Below are positions 25,504 through 38,060 of a stretch of DNA of 64,000 nt, piece by piece. The first letter of the stretch is position 1. Each line of letters starts with the position of its first letter. Below the pieces are notes generated by a model. It did no database searches. It saw only the letters and a list, made by a program, of their open reading frames with translations, and had not been told where the DNA came from. The stretch comes from Botryotinia globosa (taxonomy: Eukaryota; Ascomycota; Leotiomycetes; Helotiales; Sclerotiniaceae): positions 930,001 through 994,000 of the forward strand of contig RCSZ01000004.1 in assembly GCA_014898425.1 (NCBI GenBank). The letters run 5' to 3'. Made by a program: the position numbers and the translations under genes.

Positions 25504-27336
25504 ATGGAGTCTTCGCCCATAGCTGCAATGCAGCCTTCGTCATTTATGCCAGCTTGGGCTAGAAATGATATGTATGCCTCTCACCCACACGCACATATGT
25601 CAAACGTCACTGCAAATTCTTTCGGTCCAGGTGCTTTCGACTTTCGGGATTTGAGCATGAAGCATTCTGCCAAAGCAGATTACTTCTTGGTTAAGCCTGT
25701 TCGTGGTTCTTCCCCTACAGCAAGCTTGGCGGCAGATTTATCTCAAAACTTTCACATTGATATGAGGTACATGCAATTCAAACCTCTTCATTGTGTGTAC
25801 CCTTTACTGACATCGATCATTTACAGCCCCCAATTACCAACTCCTCGTCGATCTCTCTTCACATCGAATCTTTTTGGGACATTGGATGGTAGGGGTAAGA
25901 GTTGATCTGCAGGAAGATATGACTGGAGATGTTAACAAGATATAGAATGTGCTACTACTCCTCCTTTACCTTCCTCCTCACCAGGTCCATTGAACGAAAG
26001 AATGGATATATCCCCTCTTCCACACAAGCAAACATATTTCTCTGCGCAAATTGAGATGGCTTCACCTACACCAGCAGGTACACCAGTGGAAGATACAGCT
26101 ATGGGGTCATCTCCAATTCGTTCCAGTCTATTGGACGCCCCAAAACCTTTGGGTGCTGAGTAAGTGCAAATTCCACATTCCAAAGATCATCATACTAATA
26201 CAAGCTATAGAAGACGCAAAAATGGATTATTACGACCATCCCTCTCACGTACCAAAGGGCTCACGACGAATTCCTTTCCTCGACAAAACGCCGACAGTCA
26301 ATTGCCTCCCTTCCGCTTCGGTGCTGGAAACAGCAAGTTGTCTACCTCTACGTCAATGTCATTGGGCGAATGTTTCATGGAATCACCACCACGAGAACGT
26401 CCTGAACGTCCTGCGGCTGGAATCATGGCACCACCACCTCGATTAAGCAGACCATTCTCAAGTGTGTCGAGCAGAGTCGTCAATGGATCACCAATTGGTA
26501 GCCACTCCCGCAGACCTTCCAATCCGTTAGTTCGGCCTAGGAAACAATTTCGACGATCCCTCAGCATGTTTGAGAGCCCACAAGATATTGTCAAGGAAAA
26601 GGGAAATACGTCGAGCAACTTGGAAACCGTCATGGATATTGATGAAATACACCAACCAATCTTACCACACTTTTTCCAAGAAGGTCAGCCTGATAGCATT
26701 CCTAGAATTGCCAAGGAGACCCTACTGGAGATTCTTGATGGAAAATACGATGATGAATATGACCAACGAATGATTGTTGACTGCAGATTCGAATATGAAT
26801 ACGAGGGTGGACATATCGATGGTGCTGTCAACTATAATGACAAAGAATTATTGACCAGTCAATTGTTTGAAGAAAATATCCCTGGCAAAACCCTCCTAAT
26901 TTTTCATTGCGAATACTCCGCACATCGAGCACCCATAATGGCTCGTCACGTACGACAACAAGATCGTACTACTAACGTCGAACAATACCCAAAGCTTTCT
27001 TATCCTGAAGTGTATATCCTGGATGGTGGTTACAGTGCTTTCTTTACAGAACATCAAGGCCGTTGCTTCCCCCAGAATTACGTTGAAATGGATGCTAAGG
27101 AACATGCTTACACATGTGAGCGAGAAATGGGAAGACTTCGACAAAATAGAACTAAGCTCAGCAGAGCACACACTTATGCCATTGGCCAACACGGACAAAT
27201 TGATGATAGCCCTACTGCACCCAGTCGATCAAAATCGAGTGGCAGTATGTTAACGACAGAAATGACGAGTTCCCCTATGATGAGCTCTCCTATATTTTAC
27301 GACCGAGGCACCCCACGAAGACAAGTCTCATACTAA
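25504..27336 (+). CDS. cdc25: M-phase inducer phosphatase Cdc25
   Basis: Four exons: 25504-25766, 25827-25894, 25946-26159 and 26211-27336. The introns are 60, 51 and 51 nt, giving 556 residues. The C-terminal rhodanese-type catalytic domain (about 350-500) has 'DCRFEYEYEGGHIDGA', the active-site loop HCEYSAHR (Cys about 415, Arg about 421; CX5R) and 'YPEVYILDGGY'. The N-terminal ~340 residues are Ser/Pro-rich with many SP and TP sites, including 'DISPLPHK'. Cdc25 (Mih1 in yeast, NimT in Aspergillus) removes the inhibitory phosphate on the tyrosine of Cdk1 and triggers mitosis. Intron 2 has two in-frame donors 6 nt apart (25889 GTAGGG and 25895 GTAAGA). I chose the stronger GTAAGA. The domain is complete with no missing key residue. 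Confidence 0.96.
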
Positions 27337-28695
27337 ATAATACCTTTGTATCTGATTTGGCGTTTAGCATGGCATTGCATTCTTTCACTCGGAGTTTTTT
27401 TGGTATTTACAAGTTCGGAACAGATTCCGACACTCGTTACAACAGGTCGTCTAGATACCCTGACCTGTTATTTTTTCTACAATCACTCACCGATTTTCTA
27501 ATTTCTCGGTTGAGTCTTCCTTCAGTCGTCCGTTTTTCATCTTCGAAAGGTTTTACGGAAAGTTTTTCTATATCAAACAAATTTGCTCTGGCGTATTGGC
27601 GTGCATCTAAAGAGTTCCTGTGTCTTGCTTGTCACACACACACTCTCTCATTGTCTAGGTTCTAACCTAAACAATGCATTCGACATACTTTTTGAGTTAT
27701 CAGCGAGTCCTATTTTAATATCGATCATCGAGTCGATTCAGCGAAAAACAAACCTTTCTTGGATCAGGAATCCCGGACCACAACATTCTTTACACGAACC
27801 TTTTTTTTATTACCATGAGAACGACCCATAAATGGCCGAGACACGATGACGTTATCAAATTTCCTTTTTGCAAAGAAGCAAACTTCTAGTCTTGTCATCG
27901 GCTAAAGAATGTTTCAATACTCTCTACATCAACTCAAGGTTTTCTAATTTTGGAATTTTTCCAAATCGTACATACAACATACACATGCACATGCACCTCA
28001 CTTCTATGGATTCGAAACATTCGATTTGCTTTCAATTCCTTCGACTATTTTCACCATAGACCGAGATTCACTAAAGCTCCTTTAATATTTCCCATCAATC
28101 AACAAATCGTTTGCGTCTGGATCTTGAGCTTTACTCCTTTCTAATGATTCGTTTGACAATTATTTGTGTATTCGCAAAGTTAAGCTTGTTTGCTTTTTCT
28201 CGTTGCTTTTGAAAAGAAATACAGATGGATTGTTAAGAGATAATGATGGACATTAGGGGCTGCCAGAATATAGGGTGTGGAATAAGTGGATGATTAAGGG
28301 ATGAAAAAACTTATACCTTTTTCTCATAATACAGTTGATGGGTTGGAAGATGATGTAGTAGCTTGGCTTTCTGCTACTTTCGTTGGGTTCAAAAGAAACT
28401 TACCTTTATTTTAACTGTATAAGTGTTTGGAGTACTAGGAATCGGGAGAAGGAAAATCGAGATGGAGGTGGAGACGTATTTGCAACCCCAAATGGGTGTA
28501 GAGTTTTGTCACATGCTGATGAGACTACTACTTTCTACTCACTTACTGCTTTACTTATTCCTCGCGAGTATTCTTGAAAAAAGAAACCGTGTTGAGAGAT
28601 GATACTTAACATATGAAATGAAAAAAAACAAGTTAAAAATTTATATCATGGAGTTTCTGATTGAGTGCTTGTGATATATAAAAGGTTGATGCTAT
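27337..28695. other. 3' flank of CDC25 and intergenic DNA
   Basis: AT-rich 1.36 kb with many short frames and no domain. It probably includes the CDC25 3' UTR. Confidence 0.5.
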
Positions 28696-28703
28696 CAAGT
28701 AGC

Positions 28704-29170
28704 CAGTGTAGGCAATAGTATTTCCCGTATTTCGTATACAGGTTAGTTTAGTGGTGCGTATCGAATTTTTTCGAAATATATATGTATATGATATAGAATT
28801 TAATATCATTGAAAGTATTCAATATCATTTAATTATTCAATATTATTAGCAATATATTGAAATATTGAAATCCAATATAAAAATCTACATTCCTATTCAA
28901 ATTTGATTAGAAACAAGGGATTTTATATCAATTCGAATAAGGAATAGAATTTTATTATTTAATATAAATAAGAATCTCTTATTTCTAATCTAATTTGAAT
29001 AGAAATGTATATTTTATATTGAATTCCAGTATTTCAGTATATTGCTAGTATTCTTTAAATATATAAATATATACAAAAGTGATATAACCTCCTTTCTATA
29101 CATACTAGCTGCAGTATCAATATGCTAATACGCGCCACAGTTTCACTGTAGTATACTATTGCCTACACTG
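28704..29170. mobile_element. hAT-type foldback MITE, 467 bp, with 8-bp target duplication
   Basis: Perfect 18-bp terminal inverted repeats (CAGTGTAGGCAATAGTAT) are flanked by an exact 8-bp direct repeat, CAAGTAGC (28696-28703 and 29171-29178). The CAGTG start and 8-bp duplication are hAT hallmarks. Inside, two long arms around 28,848-28,923 and 28,976-29,052 are also inverted copies of each other. They differ mainly by C/T and G/A changes, so the RNA or single strand would fold into a long hairpin. There is no coding capacity. Confidence 0.88.
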
Positions 29171-29178
29171 CAAGTAGC

Positions 29179-31732
29179 TAGATATTTGTACCTCGATCAC
29201 TTGTTTGTCGAATTCATTTTTTGTGAATACGGTACGTTATTAAATAGGTAATATCCTTCCTTGCTTTTACTCAGGTATCCTTGATCATTCATCTTTCTTT
29301 CTTTCTTGAATGTAACTAGGTATACTAGGTATCCATATATTTACTGACTCAAAGAGATGGATTCATCTACCTATGTACTCGTCCTTCCTTTTCGATTCCC
29401 AGTGTTTGTCTTCCTATGCGTATCTGGGTAGGTATACATGTTATATGGGTATATGATTTTGGTGATTGGTGATTGGTGATTGGTGATTGGTGATTTATTA
29501 AGGAAGAGGGAGAGGGAGATTGAGGTTGAGGTTGAGGGATCTTTTTGGATGGAGGGTGGAGGGTGGAGGGAAGGGAGGAAATAGAATTAGAGTGGTTGTC
29601 TGGTGGGTGGTGTGGTGTGGTGGAAGGGTGAATGGGAGGGACCTCAGGGATGATTCTTTTTTGTTAACAATGGCTGGCGAGGTGTATGTGGATATATTCA
29701 CTTGTCTCGTTGGGTCATCCACTCCTTTTTTATCTTATGGTGGGTATAAAAGCTTTTGGGTTTGGGATGTTGATACGGTACGATCGATGCCTCAAGTTCG
29801 ATACTCTTCAGCTCCCAGGACCTCTGTCTCTGGGAAATTTTCGAATGGGGTTGAGTTGGGTCGCTTACTCACCAGATCTATCCGGCATTGTAGCGGGAGT
29901 ACCTTGCGTGCGTTTGTCGTTTGGATTTCATCATTGTTCTGTCTTTTTTCTTCTGGTTGCTGATTTTATATGTCAGTTTTTGCTGGCGATTATCTTCATT
30001 CCCATCCTGTCCCGCTGTGTATATATCATCTTCCCTTGAGACTTGGGTCTTGATATCTGAGCTTCTGAAAAGTGGTATCAATCAAGGGCCAATGAGATAA
30101 CTAGAGTACTGCTCTCGGAGAATTGCGACGTGGTCAGAAGGCTATTCCGATTCTCTGAAGACCGTAACATGAATCTGTAGAACCCCTTTGAGAGATTGGA
30201 GGGAGGCGTTTATATCAGAATAGGAAGTCAAGCTTGCAGGGGCTATTTGGGGATGGAAAGAGCGGGGAATGAAAGTAAGAGAGAATAGTTTTGATTCGCT
30301 TTTTCGTTTTTGAGATGCCTGATTCAAATTTTGCGTTTAATGTGAGTTCATGATTCGCTATTTATCAATCTCTAGTGTAACCTCTACTTTTGAGACCGGA
30401 GGAGGGGAGGGAGAGAGGGATATATAAATTCTGTATCTCTTCACGTCTTTGCAATATACAGCGCGTTAATAAAAACATCGAAAGATACTATAAGCCGACT
30501 GCAACAGCAGATGCATATGCTATATCTCCTCTAGCTATCATTTATGTTTCTTTCGTGGAAGAATCGATAAGCCAGGATTGTAGAAGGATATATGGAGCGA
30601 AAAGAGAGAAAGGGAAGTTGATGACGGTACCTGAGTATTTACTGTCACTACTCGAATATTCAAATGTTGTCGTAGATTTTATTTACGGTCACTCTATGCT
30701 ATATTTAGCTGAGCTCATTGAATCTGGATTGCTCTACTTCCACTTTTGCTTATGAGAACGCCCGATTTTGAATGTCGTACCATTTATAACTAAGGGTTTG
30801 ATGTATACTCGAAATCTCCACATCCTCCTCTCGTCTTTTCTTTATGTGTTTCTTTGCTGTTTAATCTTGAGAGACCTAGTGTTTATATACTACCCGATGA
30901 GACGATTACAAACCTCGAAGGCAGGAAATAGAAATCGGGGAAGGAAAGGAGGGCTTGGGGTGGGGACGAAGGCTGTGTGGTATGTGAATCATGCTATAAA
31001 AGATCAAATTCTGCGTATGTATTCACTTATACCAGCATTTTCCTCGTTTGTCTGATTTATAAGCTATCTCCCTTCCACTTCTTGCACCCAGTAAATACCA
31101 TCATCATGGATCTTCAATGTCTTTAACGAGACGGTTAGGTTAATCTTGGCGATTTTATACTAAACTGGAGGTAGAAAATTTGAAGCCAGAAATTTAACAA
31201 CCTGTTTCTTTTAGATTGTAGCTCACACTTAACGTGCAGTATCCAGGCTTTTACCCTACTACAGAGAACAATTCTATCAGTGAGTATATCTGATTCCCGG
31301 TGGCTATGCTGTTCATCTTGTTCGCGGGTAGTGGGTGGATAATCTTTATATAGGAGAAGTTATTCTCAAGCAGGTGATTATGAATTATTGCATTCCTTCA
31401 ACCGCTTCCGTTTCCAGTGTACACATGATATTATCTTGTGATTAGTAGCTCTCTTGATTGGTTATATAAACGCTTCCTAGAAAAAGATTTCACAGAGACC
31501 AAAATTCCAATGCCCAATGACATAGTTGCTCAGGGATATCTTTGACTTTGTTGATAGACTCTCGACATGGACTTAGTAGCTTGAGTGACCTGGATACATA
31601 GAATAATGGATAGATAAATCAGTGGATATACTGGTAGAAACTTATTATTTTTGTCGTTTCCAAAGGCTGGGAAGATGGGAGTTCTGAGATAATGACGGCT
31701 AGTAATGGTTGTTATCATTCGAATTTTTACTC
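29179..31732. other. Intergenic region, no supported gene
   Basis: 2.5 kb between two MITEs. Two overlapping frames at 29.6-30.0 kb and frames at 30.4-31.05 kb have no recognisable domain and I do not call them. Confidence 0.45.
29461..29496. repeat. GGTGATT heptamer array
   Basis: Five tandem 7-bp units. Confidence 0.9.
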
Positions 31733-31735
31733 TTA

Positions 31736-32426
31736 GGGCTCGTTTGATTGCAAAATCCGCATTGAATCCGCTGAAATAATCTGCTTTTTGTATTATCACG
31801 GATTCCATAGTAATAGCAATCCGTTTTAAAAAGAATGGATTATTAATCTATAGTTTTATAATTTGTATATTAAATCTATTATAAAATCTATTAAAATAAA
31901 AGAAAGTGAGTGGAATATATATATAATATATATATAAATTAGATAAAGTAATTCAAATTTTCAATTTATTATTGTTATTTGAATAATTGAATAAACGAAT
32001 ATAAAGATAACTTTATTTAAATTTCAATATAATTATAAACTCTAATTCAAAATAAATCTATAGTTTCAAACTTTATCTACTATAACTTCAAATTTTATCC
32101 ACTATAACTTCAAACTTTAAAGTTTATAAAAACCTATAAAAAGAATGGATTATTTCAATAGATTTAATAAACCCTACTTTTTCTAATCCTTGTTTTCAAT
32201 TCGCGTTTTCATTTTCCTATACAAATTTATTGAAAAATACAGATTATTTAATATCATTTTAGAATAATCTACCCCCTCCCCATCTCAAAATATATTAAAT
32301 TCATTGAAATACAAATTATTTAATAAAATCCGCAATTTAATATCCAAATATAAATTCAAAATCTATTCTCAAAAAGAATGGAATATTTAACAAATTTAAC
32401 ACGGATTTGTATATCCAAACTAGCCC
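31736..32426. mobile_element. PIF/Harbinger-type MITE, 691 bp, with TTA duplication
   Basis: The left end GGGCTCGTTTGATTGCAAAA and the reverse complement of the right end (GGGCTAGTTTGGATATACAA) form imperfect inverted repeats that meet again at AAATCCG. TTA flanks both sides (31733-31735 and 32427-32429), the 3-bp duplication typical of PIF/Harbinger. The interior is very AT-rich with repeated AAAGAATGGA-type subrepeats near both ends and no transposase frame. Confidence 0.8.
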
Positions 32427-32429
32427 TTA

Positions 32430-34325
32430 GTCTCCGAATTTTCAGACGAGCTTCCAGCTCCGTCAATAACTCAAAGTCAGAATGTCGAGAAGTCTTTCGG
32501 TCTCTAGCACTAATTATGGATCAACATTAACAATCATGTTAACTTTCCTGTTACGAACCATTATCATCTGCTTTTGTGAGCCACGCTTTGGTTGTAGTGT
32601 GGCAGACTAGGAAGAGAGGGTCGTTTATAAATTTTAAGAATCAAAAAATGAAAAGGCAAAAATCAAAGAACCAAAATAGGGAAATGAAATAGTGAATATA
32701 GGATCCGAAAACAGCGTCGACAGTATTTTTGATTCAAGATCATCAGACACCCATTCACTTGCTTCTTCCTTGCCTGTTTAATCTCCCGCCTTGTGAACTT
32801 TTGTTGGAGGCTTATTCAAGAGTTCTGCTGAGAGACTGCCTGTAATCGAGCATAAAAAACCGAATCCATCCCGTCGGAACTAGATATCATATACCGACAA
32901 AAATGCTGTGGGCGAGTTCCTTTAAAGTTAATTCTCCTTGGATATATGTCATAATATCGGAATTTCTGATCTTAAATCCTGGTGCGATGTAAGAGGAGAC
33001 ATGTTTCTTGTTGTCATAGGTTATGAGACGATGGTTTATTGCTAGCATCAATTTTTATTGTCATTCTATCCACAAATATCCCATTTCCTTATCTTCAAGT
33101 GATTTTGCAGATATTTAGACCGGGGATTAAGTTATCTCCTTTGGTACCATACCTAAACTCTATTATGGAGGGCAAAAATAGGCGGACAAGACATTAATAC
33201 TCGTAGTCAGGGAGGTTTCCATACTTCTGACAATCGTTGTATGTTGTAAAGAGCACTTATATAGCGGGCCAGGGGCACCTGAGCTTGTGGAAACGAAAGG
33301 AAGAACATAGATTGTTGAATTAGTAGGACAGTAGATTTAGTGTTACCAAGAAATGATGCAATCTCTTTTATGGCTAGTTTCAATGAACTTGGACATTAGC
33401 CTGCATATTCACTATTTAAGAGTGCTGCTTGATGCGTCCGACTTCGAGAAATCTCCCATCCCTCACCAGATAAACAGACTCATCAAATTAATCATTTTCT
33501 ATGCAGAACTAGTATATGAAACCTTTTCATTCCATCTAATGGCCAATATAGTTCTTCGCATGTTGTACCTCGCTCAGACTATTGCGAAAGAGGGAGGAAA
33601 TGAAGTGAACATGACCCCGTAGCTAAAGTCGGCGCAGTTTAAACCAAACTACAACCCAATCATATATCCTGTCTTAGACGTGTATAGATAGAAGGGTTTC
33701 TCCTCAATATAAATTAAATCTTCAGAGAATTGTGAGCTAGAAAAATTACTCCCTCTGGAGAGAATGGAAAGATATTGTTGAGGTCTGTCTGTGCACAAAG
33801 GCATACGACGACATTTGAGCATAGCTACCTTATCCCTTACGCCTCAGAGCTATGCCTTGTATCTAGACAAGGAAAAGAGGTCCATAACCATCAGTTTTAT
33901 GTTTCGGATTTTTTGGAGTGGTTGAAATCAATAGGGATTTACCTGGTGGGATGGGGAGGAACGGATACAGATTGGGCAGAAGTCCTCACTTATTGGTAAT
34001 AGTCTTCTATCCATAATAAGAATATTTCAAAGCTCTGAAATCTAACCAATAAACGAGAAAATCAACAACTTGAAAGATCTTGGAGGCGTATGCAGGCTGG
34101 AAGTATCTTACTTCGCTTACGGCTTCATGAAACCATGATTGTGATGTTCAAAGAGAAGCTTTAGTATATGAGAAGCAACCATACTAACCTGTCCTCATCA
34201 GTTCTACTGCTTCATCATCAACATCATCCGTAAAACTCACATCACCTATACCGCCCAAGTTTCCAGAACATCACTACTCAACTCGCACTTCTCATCAAAT
34301 CAAATCAAGACAACAAACCATCATC
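32430..34325. other. Intergenic region, no supported gene
   Basis: 1.9 kb. Open frames at 33,353-33,622 and 33,775-33,999 (plus) are helix-like but lack any recognisable domain, and the second lacks an ATG start. The last 100 bp is rich in CATCATCA/CAAATCAA, a typical fungal mRNA leader, and leads into the candidate at 34,326. Confidence 0.45.
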
Positions 34326-34521
34326 ATGTAAGTACTACTTCGATAAAGATCAAGTTCCTCGACGCTAATATACACACGGGTGTGAGAGGACCACAGCTAG
34401 AAAGGTCATCAAGCGATTTGATGGAGCTGTCCAAATCGAAACATTCAGCAAGTATGTGGATTGTCAGAGAAAATATTGGGCAAACTCTGATTCTTACCAA
34501 TTCTTCGCCATCGATGAGTAG
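34326..34521 (+). CDS. Candidate micro-gene with intron-split start codon (44 residues)
   Basis: A leader-like stretch ends ATCATCAT and is followed at once by a perfect GTAAGT donor. A 61-nt intron (34328-34388) ending GAGAG would place G at 34389 next to AT, rebuilding ATG. The following frame reads 'TTARKVIKRFDGAVQIETFS' and ends 'QFFAIDE' at a TAG (34519-34521). The residues look like real protein, but no family is known. Alternatively a GTATGT donor at about 34,449 and a TAG acceptor at 34,521 would extend the product into the downstream open frame (to 34,846). It is a weak candidate, and the whole pattern could be chance. Confidence 0.28.
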
Positions 34522-35229
34522 CATCAAGAACGGGAATGGGAACGCGGATGTAAAGAAAATTAGGAACGTTCTGTCGGGTCGTGCTACGACTTTTCTTGTT
34601 CTGCTGCATCTTATTTTTGGGCACGGAAGCATAGGAGATTTAATTTGGAGATATGACTGTAGCTACAGATTGATGGGATTGGACGTCGAGGTTGAAATAT
34701 TTGGGTGCGAAGGAGGAATATGGAATATGTTTCAGAAGATATGGACACAAAAAAGTTCAAAACTGGGTTATAGAACACTTGCCCTAGTTCAAGGTACCGT
34801 GGTAGTGGGGACTCACGTTCGTTTAAAACGTAGCATTATTCATTGAAATGGAACTCCACGCTTCTTGCCATAGAGAACTTCTTCTAAATATGAGATGATA
34901 TCATACTGTATCGAGATCTATAAACCGCTCCTCTTTGACCTTTGTGGATATCCTACCAGGTCTTACAGTTCATGTTCTCCACTCGGAGGATCTTTAACAA
35001 AAGAATACATGCGTAGAACACACTGCACAGGAAAGAATTCAGAAATATCACCTATGAAATGAAAAAGTGAAAAACATAGCTCATTGAATATCATCTATTT
35101 GTTCGTTGACAAAATCATGTATAATACATACAAAAATACAAATGCTATCCCTGCCCGACTCCCAACTCCTCCATCTACCTTTTCAGCCGTATATCCGAAT
35201 GCCATAACCGAACCAGAAACTCCCATTCC
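34522..35229. other. Intergenic region
   Basis: It holds the possible downstream part of the preceding candidate and the 3' flank of the MFS gene. Nothing else is supported. Confidence 0.4.
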
Positions 35230-36940
35230 TCATAGATCAAGTGGATATCTCTTTCTAATCTGTCCTCCATATTTATAGATCAAACCTGTTGCGGGAATCA
35301 TCGCTACAGCTATGAACCCCAGCATAGTATTTCCCCATCCCAGTCCTAACTTTGCATAGATACTTGGCGCAGCCAATGGTAATAGTGCGCCAAAGAGACT
35401 TCTACTAGCAGTCATAGCGGCTGTCGCACTAGCCGCAAAAAGAGGGAAGCTATCAATAATATATGTCTGGATAGGAATGAAAACCCCCATCATGCCGAAT
35501 CCAAAGGGAATCAGTCCGATAACTGGTATAATCCAATGGGCGTGTTTTTCGGCTGACCACCCATACCAGAAAAATGTGATGGGAATGAATAATGAAAAGA
35601 AAAGACAGGCCGGTAAACGCATTTCTGGCTCGAAAATACCGTTGTTTGCCGCGGTCATACGTATCACTGTCTTGTCGGAAATTTTCGTCACCAGAGCTAG
35701 ACCCGAGAAGAATCCAATGCCGATACCAATGTAAGCAAGACCACAGAGTCCCACACTCCATCCGTATTGCTCTTGGAATACTGGAGTGATTGTAGTGAAC
35801 AACAGGTACAGTAAGCTGTATGCAAAACAGATGTATATCGAAAGTATGAAAACGATTGGTGACATGAATAACATCTTGAGTGGTCGAAGAAGGCCATTGA
35901 GAAGAACTGTTCTGGTACTAGGATCACCTCCCAAATCATAGCAAGATAATAGATCTGGACGGTTAAGCTCCAGCCGAAGTTTTTGCGTTTTTCTCCGAAT
36001 CAAAACTGGAGGATAGGTCTCGCGATTGAATATCTCAATGCCAATTGTTGTTACTGTGCCAGCACAGAATATAGCCCAAAAAATCCAATGCCAACCAACT
36101 CTTTCTGCTATGAAGCCTCCGCAGATAGGTCCTATTACAGGTCCAAACAAAGGTCCAATGGTGTAAGCTGCTGAAGCCGCTCCACGTTGCTCTCGTCGAA
36201 AGAGATCAGCTATCACACCACCACCAAGTGCCAAACATCCGGAGCCGCCAATACCTGCAAAGAAACGAAATATTATGAGTGCAGTAAGGTTCGGAGCAAG
36301 AGCGCAACCTATTTGAAATAAACAAAAGATGATATTGGATGCACATAGTACAGGTCGTCTTCCATAAATCTCTGATAATGGTGATAAGAAAAGAGGCCCG
36401 AAGACAATGCCTAGAAGAAAGACTGTAACAGTAAATGTACTTAGTGTTTCATTATGATTGTTGAATGTCTCTTCAATATAAGGCACACCGGGAGCAACCA
36501 TAGAAGATGCCAGAGGGCTGACAACAGTGATGCTTGATATGAGTCCGAGAAGAAGCCATTTCCGGCTTGGAGGAAAGTTTTGAGGGTTATCTGGGTCGTC
36601 TTGGCCATCCCAACCAACAATGCCTGCGTATAAATCGGTTTCTGGTGCCAGTGGATCACTGGGTTTAGCCTTTGCGGGGATATCGTTTACTTCAACATCC
36701 GTCTATATTCAGTTAGTCTTGGAGCAAAGCGGGAATCAGAATACATGCTTTTGGATAATTAACAAGAGCTATGTCTGAGAGATTTGATGGATCTTCAAAC
36801 TTGTGGCTGCCAACATTACTCTTATGAGTGCTGCCAGTAGGAACTCTTTCTACAGAGTACGTATATGATGTATTTGATCCATACAACGTTTCCTCAGATC
36901 CAGCCATTCGCGTGTGTCCTTGCTCTTGGGCTTCCAACAT
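35230..36940 (-). CDS. MFS transporter, DHA1 drug:H+ antiporter type
   Basis: Two exons, 36764-36940 and 35230-36702. The 61-nt intron (GTTAAT donor, CTAAC branch, TAG acceptor) is the only join that keeps the frame. The product is 549 residues. After a hydrophilic N-terminus (about 100 residues, with 'DPDNPQNFP' just before the first helix) come about 12 membrane helices in two halves. Motif A appears as 'PLSEIYGRRP' (about residue 167), and 'GPICGGFIAERVGWHWIFW' is typical of the TPO1/FLU1-like DHA1 group. Such proteins export drugs, polyamines or small metabolites at the plasma membrane. The substrate cannot be read from sequence. No biosynthetic genes adjoin it, so a cluster role is unlikely. 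Confidence 0.92.
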
Positions 36941-37499
36941 TTGTATCGATTGAACGAGACTTTTTTATGTATCTATAATCGAGATAACGGTGCGTTCAGT
37001 CGACTGCAATATTTTTGACAAGCCTAAAAGAATGCCTCTAGATGATGAGGTTTGATGGTGCAAATCATGAGTAGAAGCGATTCGCGCAGATGTCCTTCTC
37101 ACTTTCAATATTTGGTTAAAACTGGGTTTTGGTACATTCTGTTCTAGTCCTGGTACCGCTCAAATGAAATGAATGATGAAAATTCAGTGAATCTCGAAGA
37201 AGAACGATTGTATTTGGAAGCAAATTAAGAGTTTGTCGAGAAAGAAATTATCTGGAAACCGTTGCAAATTACTGAACATGCAAACAAAAGGGTCCATGAA
37301 CATCTCATCGGGCAGCTATTTACACAACATCTTAGACAAACGTTGAGCTTGACATCATTGTCCAACCTTCGGATCCGAATATTTCCGGACAGAAAATTCT
37401 GGCTTACGTTTCTCAGCTGTCGGTAACTTACTGTAATTATTGTATGGCGAATCAATCAATATAAGCCGGATCCGACGAATTGAATTGATTCGAAATATA
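36941..37499. other. Upstream region of the MFS gene
   Basis: AT-rich promoter-like DNA with no supported gene. Confidence 0.4.
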
Positions 37500-38060
37500 A
37501 TCTCACGAGATTCTCACAAAGATGATTCGAATCACTACTGCACTCGCAATAGTTCAACAGGTCGATGTGAAGATACAGTTAAGAGGAATGCTTTGCGAGA
37601 AGCGTTGCTTTCTCTAGTAGAGCGGGTCGGGACCTTGCAGGTTACATTGTCGACCAACAGCAGAACAATATTGAAATCATGTTGTCCTTGCCACTGAAAT
37701 GTTGCAGCAGGCAGAAATCCAACATATTCGAGCAAGGGGATTGGAATAAACACATTTCAAGTGGGCTTCACTGTTGACAAGGTTGTCGAGGAGCCTTTCT
37801 TGTCGGAACCGAGTCCAGTGTATCCAATACTGGAACCCTTTCACGATGATATCGGAGACACATTGTATAGTTCAGTATCTCAGGAACACGCGTATATTCC
37901 AGGCAGACTTGATACGATCATCGAGAAGCTCTATTGATGAGACGAGGGTCCATTGTATCCAACATCGAAAGCCTTGTGGGTACCATGTTCACCTGGAAGG
38001 CTCCTTCATCATGTGGCAAGAGCAAAAGAATAACAGGAGATGATGAAAAGTTACAAAAAT
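37500..38060 (+). pseudogene. Frameshifted gene relic, family unknown
   Basis: Coding-like protein is seen on the plus strand but passes through all three frames: 'TTALAIVQQVDVKIQ' (about 37,529), 'NALREALLSLVERV' (about 37,590), 'GRDLAGYIVDQQQNNIEIML' (about 37,626), then an open frame 37,698-37,937 with 'INTFQVGFTVDKVVEEPF' and 'GRLDTIIEKLY' before a stop. Weaker continuation follows to about 38,060. No start codon or splice joins reconcile the frames. It looks like a decayed gene, helical in its first half. Assembly errors could give the same picture. I did not recognise the family and give no restored product. Confidence 0.38.

Noticed and set aside
29520..30039. Two overlapping plus-strand frames of about 120-147 codons
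   Set aside because: No domain, and repeat-derived Arg/Gly/Val at the start. Neither frame has splice or conservation-like features.
35230..36940. MFS transporter as part of a secondary-metabolite cluster
   Set aside because: No synthase, oxidase or regulator gene lies nearby; the next genes are housekeeping or unknown.
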